The translations under genes and the position numbers were made by a program. From Planctomycetota bacterium (GTDB lineage Bacteria > Planctomycetota > Planctomycetia > Planctomycetales > Planctomycetaceae), in NCBI GenBank assembly GCA_027622115.1, contig JAQBZS010000073.1, positions 1-13,654 on the forward strand: a stretch of DNA of 13,654 bases, in the 5' to 3' direction. Below are positions 7,101-13,222 of the stretch, piece by piece. Position 1 is the first letter of the stretch. The number at the start of each line of letters is the position of its first letter. The notes beneath the pieces are model-generated. The model worked only from the letters and a program-made list of their open reading frames with translations. It did not search any database and had not been told where the DNA came from.

Positions 7101-9390
7101 AGAGCGGTTCTGTACGCAGTTGGTCCGTGCTGCCTTGTTCCAAGAGTGTGGTGATGGCAATCACATTCGCCGTGGCCGCGAGACCCGCGTGATCCGAGCG
7201 AACGTAGTACTTGCACTTTTCGAAGGCGTCCGACGGCAGCACGAATCCATCGCTCACACGAGATTCCAGGAATCGTCGCTCCGATTCCTGCAACTTTTCA
7301 TGGTCGTATGCGACGAGCGTGGCGACACCTTCGCCACAGATCACCGAGGTGTAATCGTCTTGGCATGCGTCGAGGAGTTTCGCGCGAAGTTCCCGTGCTT
7401 CCGACAATTCAGACGGTGCCGTTCTGCCGATGGCTTTCCATGTTCCCGAGTCCAGGAAGTTCTGCTGCTCAATGTCGGGCAGCAATTCCACCAGCCCCTT
7501 GAACCCGGTGAATGTTTGGGCGATGTCGTCCGACGTTGCACGTGGATCGAGCAATGCCAAGCTCCGCACCAGCGGACCTTGTCCCAACATCCAAGCCAAA
7601 ACGTGCAGCGAACCCGAGTGTGGCAATCCAAGCAGCACCATGCGGCTGTTAAGCGCACTGAGCTGCCGTCGCAACGCCCCATTGTTCGCCTTGAGCCACA
7701 GCGCGATGAAACCGCCGCCGGAATGGGCCACGACGTGGACCGGTGTCGTCGCGTCGGCTTTCAGCAACTCTTCGACCAACGCGACCAGTCGTGTACCCGA
7801 CTCGGCGATCGGTTTTCGCCAATCGAAACCAAACGTTTGAACGTCGTATGATTTGGACAAGTCGCCAATCAGGCCGTTGTAGAGCCCTGCGTCGATCTCG
7901 CCGACTTCCAGTTCTTTTTCGAGAAGTTTGACGCCGTGCGAAGCGATCCGGTCCGGCCACGCGTTCTCCCCGCCGTAGTTCAGACGCGTCGCCAGCTGCG
8001 CGGGAATGACGATCAACCGCGGACGCAGCACCTTCTTGCCGCCGCGAGTGACGTTGTCCACCGTGACCTTCTGGTCTCGCGATCGCAGGGCTTGAAAGCC
8101 GCGCGCGGGGTTGTCGAGGGTCCAGTCTTTGATGAGCGCGTTGAGCAATCGCTGCCGCGTCACTTCGTTTTGGAAATACGTCGTGTGCGAAATCTCCGAC
8201 GATTTCTGGAACGACGCGATGGCTCGTTTTCTGGGCAGCCCGCCGTACATGGCTTTCGTATTGACGATCAGATCGTGGTCTTCGCGATAGAACAAATCGG
8301 TGGCGAAGACCTTCAGGCTGCCAAACAACCCCTTGCCTTCCACGTCGCCCGCAATTACCGCCAATCCATCATCAATTTTTGTCGACGTAGAGTTGAGCAA
8401 GTGAATGTACGGCGACTCCGGCATCATGGCCTCGACACCCGGAATCACGTCGGGGTCGGTGCGTTTGCCGGCGAGCGCCACGGCCAGCGCTTCGAGAAAT
8501 GCAAACATGGGGCTGGCGGCGAGCGCGGGAATCAGCTTCGCCAGGTTGAAGAAGACCTTGATGTAATCGTCAAGCCGTTCACTGGCCAAAATCGTGCCCT
8601 GTGATGGAGACGCCACGCGAACAAACTTCGTCACACGCCATTTGCGTTCGGCACGCAACTTCAAGAGTTCCCGGATGGCTGCGATTTCCTCGTCGGGCGA
8701 CTTTTCAAAGTGTTTTCCTGCTCGCTTCCAACGAAAACATTCTTCTTGTTCGCGTGTCAATTCCGGCAAGCTGAGCAAGTCGCCAACCAGCCCGCCTCGC
8801 GAATGTGAAATCAAGTGCAATTGAGCGTTATGCGGCAGCTTCTCGCCGAGTTCGATCGCGTTGGAAACGGGATCCGCACTGAGCGTCTTGTGTTCCAGCG
8901 CCAGCACGCGACCGTCGTAGCGCTTGCAAAGCTCCTTCCACTCAAGTGTTTCGCCGTTCGGTTTGTCGTCTTTGCCAAAGGTACGGAATCCCTGGAACGC
9001 GTCGCGTGCGTTCGAAAACGTCCCGTGGATCAGCACCAGATAGGGCTGATCCGAATTCATCCGCAGATTCTCGACGGCCTGGCTGTCGCCAAGCTCCTTC
9101 ATCGCGAAGTCTTCAGCGACCTGGTACACGCCGGGCGTTTGGTTGTTGGTCTTGATGCTTTCGCGTTCGATCCACTTCACGATTCCAATCGCGCCAAGTT
9201 CGGCAATACCATCGGCAGCCAATTCCGTGATCGATGGAGGTTTGAAAACGAGCCGTTTGACTCGTTTGGCAATCCACCCAATGGGCCCACGCGTCTGCCC
9301 GGCTGACACGGGCAAATACGCCGGCAAGTCAATGATGCCGCCCGTTGCTCCACGTTTCGTGCCGAGTTTCCCGACATCCCCGACGCGCAC
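4138..9390 (-). CDS. Giant alpha/beta-hydrolase-CHAT protease-TPR protein
   Basis: From GTG 9390 the product is 1750 aa. Residues about 110-425 form an alpha/beta hydrolase (DUF7379-like) with LIHGTF at 120-125, the nucleophile elbow SHSRGG (S197) and a DHD at 371-373. Residues about 455-760 form a second, LCAT/lipase-like hydrolase with AHSGGG (S557), LPHSGS at 589-594 and a candidate catalytic SDH (H734). Residues about 807-955 resemble the N-terminal macro-like domain of M17 aminopeptidases (VGHYEG, then IIVGMGKSGEL). Residues about 1140-1425 are a CHAT domain, a caspase-like peptidase, with H1272 in HIAAHGQY and C1317 in FLNCCHLG. Residues 1455-1750 are helical and TPR-like (GKAYFELGDYETAHRWF). 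No signal peptide or membrane helix is obvious, so it is probably cytosolic. A plausible role is a defence or cell-death protein in which the CHAT protease cuts targets or the hydrolases in cis; this is inference. The gene stands alone, convergent to moaD. The 5' end is doubtful: coding-like sequence continues upstream of 9390 in frame, to a TGA at 9532-9534, without a standard start. Confidence 0.9.
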   Translation of the reverse strand: MRVGDVGKLGTKRGATGGIIDLPAYLPVSAGQTRGPIGWIAKRVKRLVFKPPSITELAADGIAELGAIGIVKWIERESIKTNNQTPGVYQVAEDFAMKELGDSQAVENLRMNSDQPYLVLIHGTFSNARDAFQGFRTFGKDDKPNGETLEWKELCKRYDGRVLALEHKTLSADPVSNAIELGEKLPHNAQLHLISHSRGGLVGDLLSLPELTREQEECFRWKRAGKHFEKSPDEEIAAIRELLKLRAERKWRVTKFVRVASPSQGTILASERLDDYIKVFFNLAKLIPALAASPMFAFLEALAVALAGKRTDPDVIPGVEAMMPESPYIHLLNSTSTKIDDGLAVIAGDVEGKGLFGSLKVFATDLFYREDHDLIVNTKAMYGGLPRKRAIASFQKSSEISHTTYFQNEVTRQRLLNALIKDWTLDNPARGFQALRSRDQKVTVDNVTRGGKKVLRPRLIVIPAQLATRLNYGGENAWPDRIASHGVKLLEKELEVGEIDAGLYNGLIGDLSKSYDVQTFGFDWRKPIAESGTRLVALVEELLKADATTPVHVVAHSGGGFIALWLKANNGALRRQLSALNSRMVLLGLPHSGSLHVLAWMLGQGPLVRSLALLDPRATSDDIAQTFTGFKGLVELLPDIEQQNFLDSGTWKAIGRTAPSELSEARELRAKLLDACQDDYTSVICGEGVATLVAYDHEKLQESERRFLESRVSDGFVLPSDAFEKCKYYVRSDHAGLAATANVIAITTLLEQGSTDQLRTEPLLKPSVFDAPHVAAMDDPVLFPSGHQLVRAALGGEHQPAATDGTTLRIEVVHGSISESEHPVMVGHYEGTPLGGAEKSIDEQFGGLLATRLAIRQYPEHPSQSLFIPGPECEPPGAIIVGMGKSGELTTRRLMQAVTSGVLTYALKTLDEKIEGADVEHCVDFSTVLLGSHGNGLPVDSSISAVINGTLEANAILKNLGMNVRIGGIQFTERYRDLALKAFATIDTVLDRIWTDDRVGVQLESAPVMKKGEDGREGSPGEDYDVGSWSRLEIRSVTRDDHNRLIDEHSRLVEELQKCGDERSDSEREKVLKDWRLAADWMRKPRLEFTSFGRRSRVEVYEEDLQERNIMGLIRDAIATPELTQTSNTLFERLIPNEFKEEFRDGENRVLVLDERSAVIPWEMLAYRDGEGRLVPIIKHTGMMRQLRIEHPIETINTPRGSHALVIGDPDCPPWPRLESAQREARRVADTFKRKGYQVKALISTEQDSPSWLDIENALFEREYRIVHIAAHGQYTKENPEESGVVIGSDTDGNYFLAAQTIGKLSVVPDFVFLNCCHLGRTDESFKPDESTAQQPWNELAASISIQLMKIGVKAVIAAGWGVEDQAAEQFAIKLYQALFDGKNLGDAVHSARNELMKSENKGNSNTWGAYQCYGDPGFRLTKAASSSERATSERGLQVRVRRIAESAKHSYGQENAPAWEVCRLKCLKELAELATSSNDWLSASVTFGFGKAYFELGDYETAHRWFSKSEKASGADASIELVAQISNLEVRLATRMHRNEKASATENDSETEIDKLFKSALTRLEKFELFHDKSSELSSIFGSLYKKRATFALNAKQRNADMKDSRSRYLEASDLAVKEKGDERYSAINAITLGKLLRVSTKTEEPRLRKMIEDGVRSLRQAETETAEFWDRVALPDAMLAVAIVDGNLDSEMESIQEHYDAVFQADSTPRERGSVLEHLSDLQRLKPNTQLAQSLERLFEALRGKYPN

Positions 9391-9449
9391 GAAATCGACG
9401 AATCCGTTTTCGAATTCAATCTTCAGAATGTCGTCGTCAGCGGCATCAA

Positions 9450-9584
9450 TCAGGACGTCTTGACCGAGTCCTCGATGGACTCTTGAGGTCTCGACAGACT
9501 CATGTTGCGTGATTCCAAACGACTTGAGGAATCATCCGCAACGTCCGCGCTCTTTGTGCCCCGCAGGCGAATCTTGGCAGGCAT
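9450..9584 (-). other. Probable true 5' end of the CHAT gene, out of frame
   Basis: An ATG at 9584 opens a 44-codon frame beginning MPAKIRLRGTKSADVADD and ending in a TGA at 9450-9452. It lies one frame off the main CHAT gene. In the main frame, codons between 9531 and 9391 read protein-like (for example GQDVLIDAADDDILKIEFEN) but contain no ATG, GTG or TTG. Both frames are open together only over about 9453-9531. Joining them there needs a single -1 shift or one restored base, giving a product about 60 residues longer than 1750. I see no classical X-XXY-YYZ slippery heptamer in that stretch, so a sequencing error or a real 1-base deletion is likelier than programmed frameshifting. The alternative is that this is a tiny unrelated or spurious frame. 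Confidence 0.45.
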
Positions 9585-9966
9585 AGTCACTCATCAGTGA
9601 AAAAACAGTGGACAGCACACTTGTCGGCCCAAATGTGCATTCCAGAAACGTCTGTTTTCTAAACTATCCAGAGTGGTTGAGCGTTGCCAATGAAGATCTG
9701 TGAGCCGTGCGGGTTCGCCAATGCCACCAGCGAGTTCCTTGCGCCAAGTTTGTCACTTCGTGGCGTCGGATTTTGGGTTCATAAAGAACGTCACCCCGCC
9801 AAATCTGAAAGCCATAAGCCTGACCCCACGTCCTCATTACCCACGCTTCTTGAAAGCAGGTGTTTCGCAATCGAAACCACTGGATTCCCGTGGCAACAAT
9901 TCGAGCTTTCGCATATGGAACCGCAACTCAACCGCATTCAATTTGAAACCGGGCGTTTCCGAGTCT

Positions 9967-9986
9967 TCGAATTCGTGAGAATTCGA
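9967..9986. repeat. Perfect 8-bp inverted repeat, 4-base loop
   Basis: TCGAATTC and GAATTCGA flank GTGA and are exact reverse complements. The element lies about 120 bp upstream of the secreted-protein ATG at 10107. It could be an operator or a small hairpin, but there is no T-tract and no known regulator is implied. Confidence 0.6.
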
Positions 9987-10092
9987 TTTCAGCAGCCATT
10001 TTGAAGTCTCGCGACTCCAACGACCGCAAACCGGTTCTCTCATGGAATGCGGTTTGCCGTCGATGTGTAGCTCACTCTTCCCAAACAATTGC

Positions 10093-10097
10093 AAGGA
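10093..10097 (+). promoter_or_regulatory. Ribosome binding site deciding the 10107 start
   Basis: AAGGA lies 9 bases before ATG 10107. It is the clearest Shine-Dalgarno match in the window, where most other starts have none, and it supports this start over the upstream TTG. Confidence 0.6.
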
Positions 10098-10106
10098 AGC
10101 GAATTC

Positions 10107-11312
10107 ATGTTGAAAGCAAGGATGCGCCTTGTTGTCGCGTCGATTCTCGCCGCGTCATCAGTGACCACGGTGGTCGGTCAGGAGCCCGCGCGGATTCAGT
10201 TTGACCAAGAATCCGATTTCGAATTCCGTGTGTCCGACATCTTGCCCGCCAACGTCATCGAAGGTCCGAATTATCATCTGGACCCTGTGGTGAAAATCGC
10301 GGACGGCAAGTTCATCTTTCGAATTCGGACTCGCTGGGGAATCCTGACCGCGAAAGGGATGCCGTTTCTTGAGTTGCGATTACGCGAGATGTACGCCGTC
10401 GAACGGGCCGAAAAGCTGAGCGACCAGTCGCAGGCGATTCGCGGTTTCTTGGACACGCTGGTCGATACCAAGTCCGGAGCCAAACTGCTGCTGACCGATC
10501 CCGCCGATTCCCTCATGCGCGTTCCCGCGGGAATCCGCACGTCGATCGCTGAAACATTGCATCCGGGCAATCGCCGAGCCGGAAATGATGTGCGGCGAAA
10601 AATCGCGATGCAGATTGCCTGCGATCCGGAAACGACCAACCCCATCCTCAAGAAGTTGTTGGACTGGATGGCGCTAAAAAAAGGGTTCGGCACGTTTGCC
10701 GGCAAGTTGGGGCTGAATTTGACACTGCCCGGGTTGTCTCTGCTTCCCGCAACCGCCGAATTCCGACAGACCGTTGCTGAACAACTTCCGTCGGACATCA
10801 ACAAACGCATCTCAAATCAACTGCTCAAAATGGGCATGCCCAAGGACACGACGCGATTGTTTTGCCGCGATCATGGATTCACCACCACACAACGACTCGT
10901 CATCCTGTCGCACTTGGAAGCCATGCGGGACGACATCGAACAATTGGACCTGTTGCTGAAACGTGCGATCGACACACGCAATGAATCCGAAGGCGTGGGT
11001 TTCATTCGCGAACTCGTGTTGCTGCAGAGATTGCACAAGAGACAGCCGGTGAATTCAATTGTCGGCGGTCTGGGTGATCAATTGCTGGTGGTGGCGATGG
11101 AAAATCGGACGCACGCGGTCATCGCCGCAGACGACTATTTGATGCTGACGGAACGGATTGTCGGATTTCGGCAAACCTATCGAGCGGACTTTGCCACGAC
11201 GACCGCCTTTTTCTTTGGGGACTCGCGATTGAATGAACGAGTCAAGACGTATTTCAAACGCTGGGGCATCAACGTTCCCGAAGCACAGCCCGCGAAGGCA
11301 AGCGGAGGATGA
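10107..11312 (+). CDS. Secreted protein of unknown function
   Basis: I do not recognise this 401-aa protein. The start at ATG 10107 is favoured over an upstream in-frame TTG at 10089 because an AAGGA (10093-10097) sits 9 bases before it and because the protein then begins with a proper signal peptide. That peptide has a basic n-region (MLKARMR) and a hydrophobic stretch at residues 8-23, with a likely cut after VVG at residue 24. The mature part starts with a strand-rich segment (about 25-95) and continues as an alpha-helical region with many basic and hydrophobic heptads (about 100-401). There are almost no cysteines, no haem CxxCH motif, no lipobox and no later membrane helix, so a periplasmic location is likely. 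It sits alone, with a 7-bp repeat array 4 bases after its stop and the antiporter gene about 100 bp further on. A lineage-restricted planctomycete protein is the best guess. Confidence 0.8.
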   Translation: MLKARMRLVVASILAASSVTTVVGQEPARIQFDQESDFEFRVSDILPANVIEGPNYHLDPVVKIADGKFIFRIRTRWGILTAKGMPFLELRLREMYAVERAEKLSDQSQAIRGFLDTLVDTKSGAKLLLTDPADSLMRVPAGIRTSIAETLHPGNRRAGNDVRRKIAMQIACDPETTNPILKKLLDWMALKKGFGTFAGKLGLNLTLPGLSLLPATAEFRQTVAEQLPSDINKRISNQLLKMGMPKDTTRLFCRDHGFTTTQRLVILSHLEAMRDDIEQLDLLLKRAIDTRNESEGVGFIRELVLLQRLHKRQPVNSIVGGLGDQLLVVAMENRTHAVIAADDYLMLTERIVGFRQTYRADFATTTAFFFGDSRLNERVKTYFKRWGINVPEAQPAKASGG

Positions 11313-11315
11313 GTG

Positions 11316-11343
11316 GATTTTTGATTTTTGATTTTTGATTTTC
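11316..11343. repeat. (GATTTTT)n tandem repeat
   Basis: Three full GATTTTT units and a partial fourth follow the stop of the secreted-protein gene by 4 bases. The unit is the reverse complement of AAAAATC, seen at 228-244. No preceding GC-rich stem is evident, so it is not a standard intrinsic terminator on the + strand, although its T-richness could assist termination. It fills part of the 100-bp gap before the antiporter. Confidence 0.85.
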
Positions 11344-11413
11344 CTTGATCCAACCCCGGCCACCCATCCCTCAATGGCCGCTTGCCTGAATAGGTTCGCC
11401 ACCCTGGGTAATC

Positions 11414-13069
11414 ATGACCGATGAACTGATCGAAGAACTCATCGTCAACCTGATGACGATCTTGTCGGCGGGCTTCATCGCCGGCTTCGTGTGTCGCAAA
11501 TTGGGCGTGTCGCTGCTGATCGGCTATCTCATCGTCGGCACGATCATCGGGCATGGTGGGTTGTCGCTGGTGACTCAAGAGAGTCGCGAGATCGAGTATC
11601 TGGCCCGAGCGGGTGCATTGCTGCTGCTGTTTGCGATTGGCATTGAATTCTCGCTTGAAGAATTCGTACGCCTCAGTCGCTTCTTCTTCGTCGGCGGTGC
11701 GACGCAAATGGTGCTGACCGCCATCCCGGTGGCAGCCATGGCGTCGATTTACCTGGATTGGAGGGCCGCGACCGTCATCGGATTGGCCGTGGCGCTGAGT
11801 TCCACGGTTCTGGTCTTCAAAGCTCTGGCCGAATTGGGGCTGACTCATTCGCCCCACGGCAAACGCGCGATCGGCATTCTGTTGTTTCAGGACGTGGCTC
11901 TAGTGCCGCTGATCCTGGTGATTCCGTTGTTGACCGGCGGTGGAGCTAATGCTGAAGGCGGTTCCGTGTTGTGGCTGGCCGTCAACTCCGTCGCGTTTGT
12001 CATGGCGATTGTTGTGTTGCACGCCATTGTGCGGCAATACGGCGTGTCGATGCTCGGGGCCTTGAAGAGCCGAGAACTCGTGGTGCTCTTTGCACTCAGC
12101 CTGTTGGGTGGCGCGTGTTGGGGAGCCGCAAAACTCGGCCTGCCGCCGGCGATTGGGGCCTTCGCTGCGGGTCTGATTCTGAGCGGCAATATTCTGAGCG
12201 CCCAGATCGACGCGTTGGTGTTGCCGTTCCGAGAAACCTTTGCCGCCGTCTTCTTTGTCAGCCTCGGAACGCTGCTGGACCCATCCGTGTTTCTCGCCGA
12301 ACCATTGCTGCTGTTCGGCGGGTTGGTCGTCATCTTGGCCGTGAAAGCCGCCGCCGCAGGCCTGGCCCTGAAGTTGACCGGTTTGAATTGGCGATCGTCG
12401 TTGGGCATGTCGCTGGGATTGGCTCAACTGGGCGAATTCTCGTTCGTGTTGTTTTCCGAAGCACTCGGTCATGGTTTGATCCGCGCGCACAATTACAACC
12501 GACTGCTGTTCATCGCGCTCGGCTCGTTGCTGCTGACGCCGCCGTTGTTGCGTTACGGGTTGAAATGGGTCACCGCCCGAGCCGACGACGAGCACCAAGC
12601 ACCGCCGACGCTCCGGAATCAACCAGGTGCCAAGCGGGGACTCGTCATCGGAGCCGGCCCGGTCGGTCGCGAGATCGCTCACAAGCTGCATGCACGCGGC
12701 GACGCGGTGTGCGTGATCGATTTGAGCCCGGTCAATCTGTACGAGTTTGATCAGCAACAGATTCGCACCGTGACGGGTGATGCCATTGATCCACGAATCC
12801 TAAAGTTGGCGTCGGCCGAACTCGCCAACCTCGCCGTGGTGTGCGTGCCACATGACACATCCGCCCGCGAAATCACTCGCAGCTTTCGTGCGGCTAACTC
12901 GGACGCGGAGATCGTTGTTCGCTGCCGATTTGAATCCAGCGTGCATTCGATTGAAAAGGCCGGCGCGAACATTGTCGTCAGCGAAGCCGCCAAAGCCGCC
13001 GAAGCGATCATGCATTTGCTGGATTCCGACACCGCACTGCGATCAACGAACTCGCCCGCGACTTTGTGA
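11414..13069 (+). CDS. CPA2-family cation:proton antiporter with TrkA-N domain (Kef/YbaL type)
   Basis: The 551-aa protein has about 12 hydrophobic segments in residues 10-385 and a cytosolic nucleotide-binding domain in 405-540, the layout of KefB/KefC and YbaL (about 560-620 aa). Conserved membrane motifs are visible: GYLIVGTIIG at 37-46, the SSTVLVFKAL segment at 129-138, the Q159-D160 pair in GILLFQDVALVPLI, and SLGLAQLGEFSFVLF at 333-347. The TrkA-N (RCK-N) Rossmann domain starts with VIGAGPVGREI at 411-421, an acidic residue follows at the end of strand 2 (VIDLSP, D436), and TGDAIDP at 454-460 matches the family. No separate TrkA-C domain follows, as in YbaL. Function: exchange of K+ (or Na+) for protons across the inner membrane, gated by the nucleotide-bound domain, in pH or ion homeostasis. 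The exact cation is not readable. The start ATG has at best a weak GGG-type ribosome site (CCCTGGGTAATC). Confidence 0.93.
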   Translation: MTDELIEELIVNLMTILSAGFIAGFVCRKLGVSLLIGYLIVGTIIGHGGLSLVTQESREIEYLARAGALLLLFAIGIEFSLEEFVRLSRFFFVGGATQMVLTAIPVAAMASIYLDWRAATVIGLAVALSSTVLVFKALAELGLTHSPHGKRAIGILLFQDVALVPLILVIPLLTGGGANAEGGSVLWLAVNSVAFVMAIVVLHAIVRQYGVSMLGALKSRELVVLFALSLLGGACWGAAKLGLPPAIGAFAAGLILSGNILSAQIDALVLPFRETFAAVFFVSLGTLLDPSVFLAEPLLLFGGLVVILAVKAAAAGLALKLTGLNWRSSLGMSLGLAQLGEFSFVLFSEALGHGLIRAHNYNRLLFIALGSLLLTPPLLRYGLKWVTARADDEHQAPPTLRNQPGAKRGLVIGAGPVGREIAHKLHARGDAVCVIDLSPVNLYEFDQQQIRTVTGDAIDPRILKLASAELANLAVVCVPHDTSAREITRSFRAANSDAEIVVRCRFESSVHSIEKAGANIVVSEAAKAAEAIMHLLDSDTALRSTNSPATL

Positions 13070-13222
13070 CGGCAGGGACGCTGCACTATTCTGAGGCCGT
13101 AACTTGGGACCATTGTCCCGCGCAGTCACGGGGTCGCTCGGGACAATGGTCCCAAGCTACGAGATCGTTCTTGCGGCCCAATCCGACGCACGATCCAAAA
13201 CCACTCGAAATTGGTTGCACCC
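13070..13222. other. Intergenic region holding a long inverted repeat
   Basis: This 153-bp gap separates the antiporter from the DUF1501 gene. The palindromic element at 13098-13161 occupies most of the first half. No promoter, ribosome site or small gene is apparent in the remainder. Confidence 0.6.
13098..13161. repeat. Long inverted repeat (18-bp perfect arms)
   Basis: CTTGGGACCATTGTCCCG (13103-13120) and CGGGACAATGGTCCCAAG (13139-13156) are exact reverse complements around an 18-base loop. With one mismatch the pairing extends four more bases on each side (CGTA/TACG), giving 13098-13161. Each arm also contains its own GGGAC...GTCCC palindrome, so one long stem or two short hairpins can form. 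The element starts 28 bases after the antiporter stop. It could halt transcription or stabilise the 3' end, but there is no T-tract. In my recollection, CTTGGGACCATTGTCCC-type palindromes recur between genes in planctomycete genomes, which would make this a dispersed REP/MITE-like element. Confidence 0.9.

Larger units (their letters stand above)
9585..10106. other. Divergent intergenic region with small inverted repeats
   Basis: No gene is supported in this roughly 520-bp stretch between the CHAT gene and the secreted-protein gene. Open frames inside it are short and unrecognised. It should hold the promoters of both divergent genes, but I cannot name a clear -35/-10 pair. Structures visible: AGAAA/TTTCT arms at 9644-9660, about 60 bp upstream of the ATG at 9584; GTTTCG-CAAT-CGAAAC at 9862-9877; TCGAATTC-GTGA-GAATTCGA at 9967-9986; and GCAAACC/GGTTTGC arms at 10026-10032 and 10051-10057. 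The segments at about 9850 and 9942 (TTGAAAGCAGGTGTTTC and TTGAAACCGGGCGTTTC) are imperfect direct repeats. The string GCCTGACCCCAC near 9817 recalls the one at about 142-152. Decayed mobile DNA or a small RNA are both possible. Confidence 0.5.

Noticed and set aside
6994..7851. Long + strand open frame (285 aa) inside the CHAT gene
   Set aside because: It lies antisense to conserved hydrolase motifs, has arginine/glutamine-rich shadow composition and no recognisable domain; the - strand reading explains the conservation.
9453..9531. Programmed -1 frameshift site in the CHAT gene
   Set aside because: No slippery X-XXY-YYZ heptamer or obvious downstream structure was found in the overlap of the two frames; an indel is simpler.
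9837..10094. 85-codon - strand frame in the intergenic region
   Set aside because: No recognisable motif, and it overlaps several inverted repeats. It was kept only as part of the intergenic description.
11900..12757. Long - strand open frame (285 aa) inside the antiporter gene
   Set aside because: It is antisense to a clear CPA2 antiporter with intact motifs, and its composition (many Gln, Arg and His) is typical of a shadow frame.
13098..13161. Intrinsic terminator of the antiporter gene
   Set aside because: The stem is strong, but no T-tract follows either arm and the loop is long; a dispersed palindrome is the better description.
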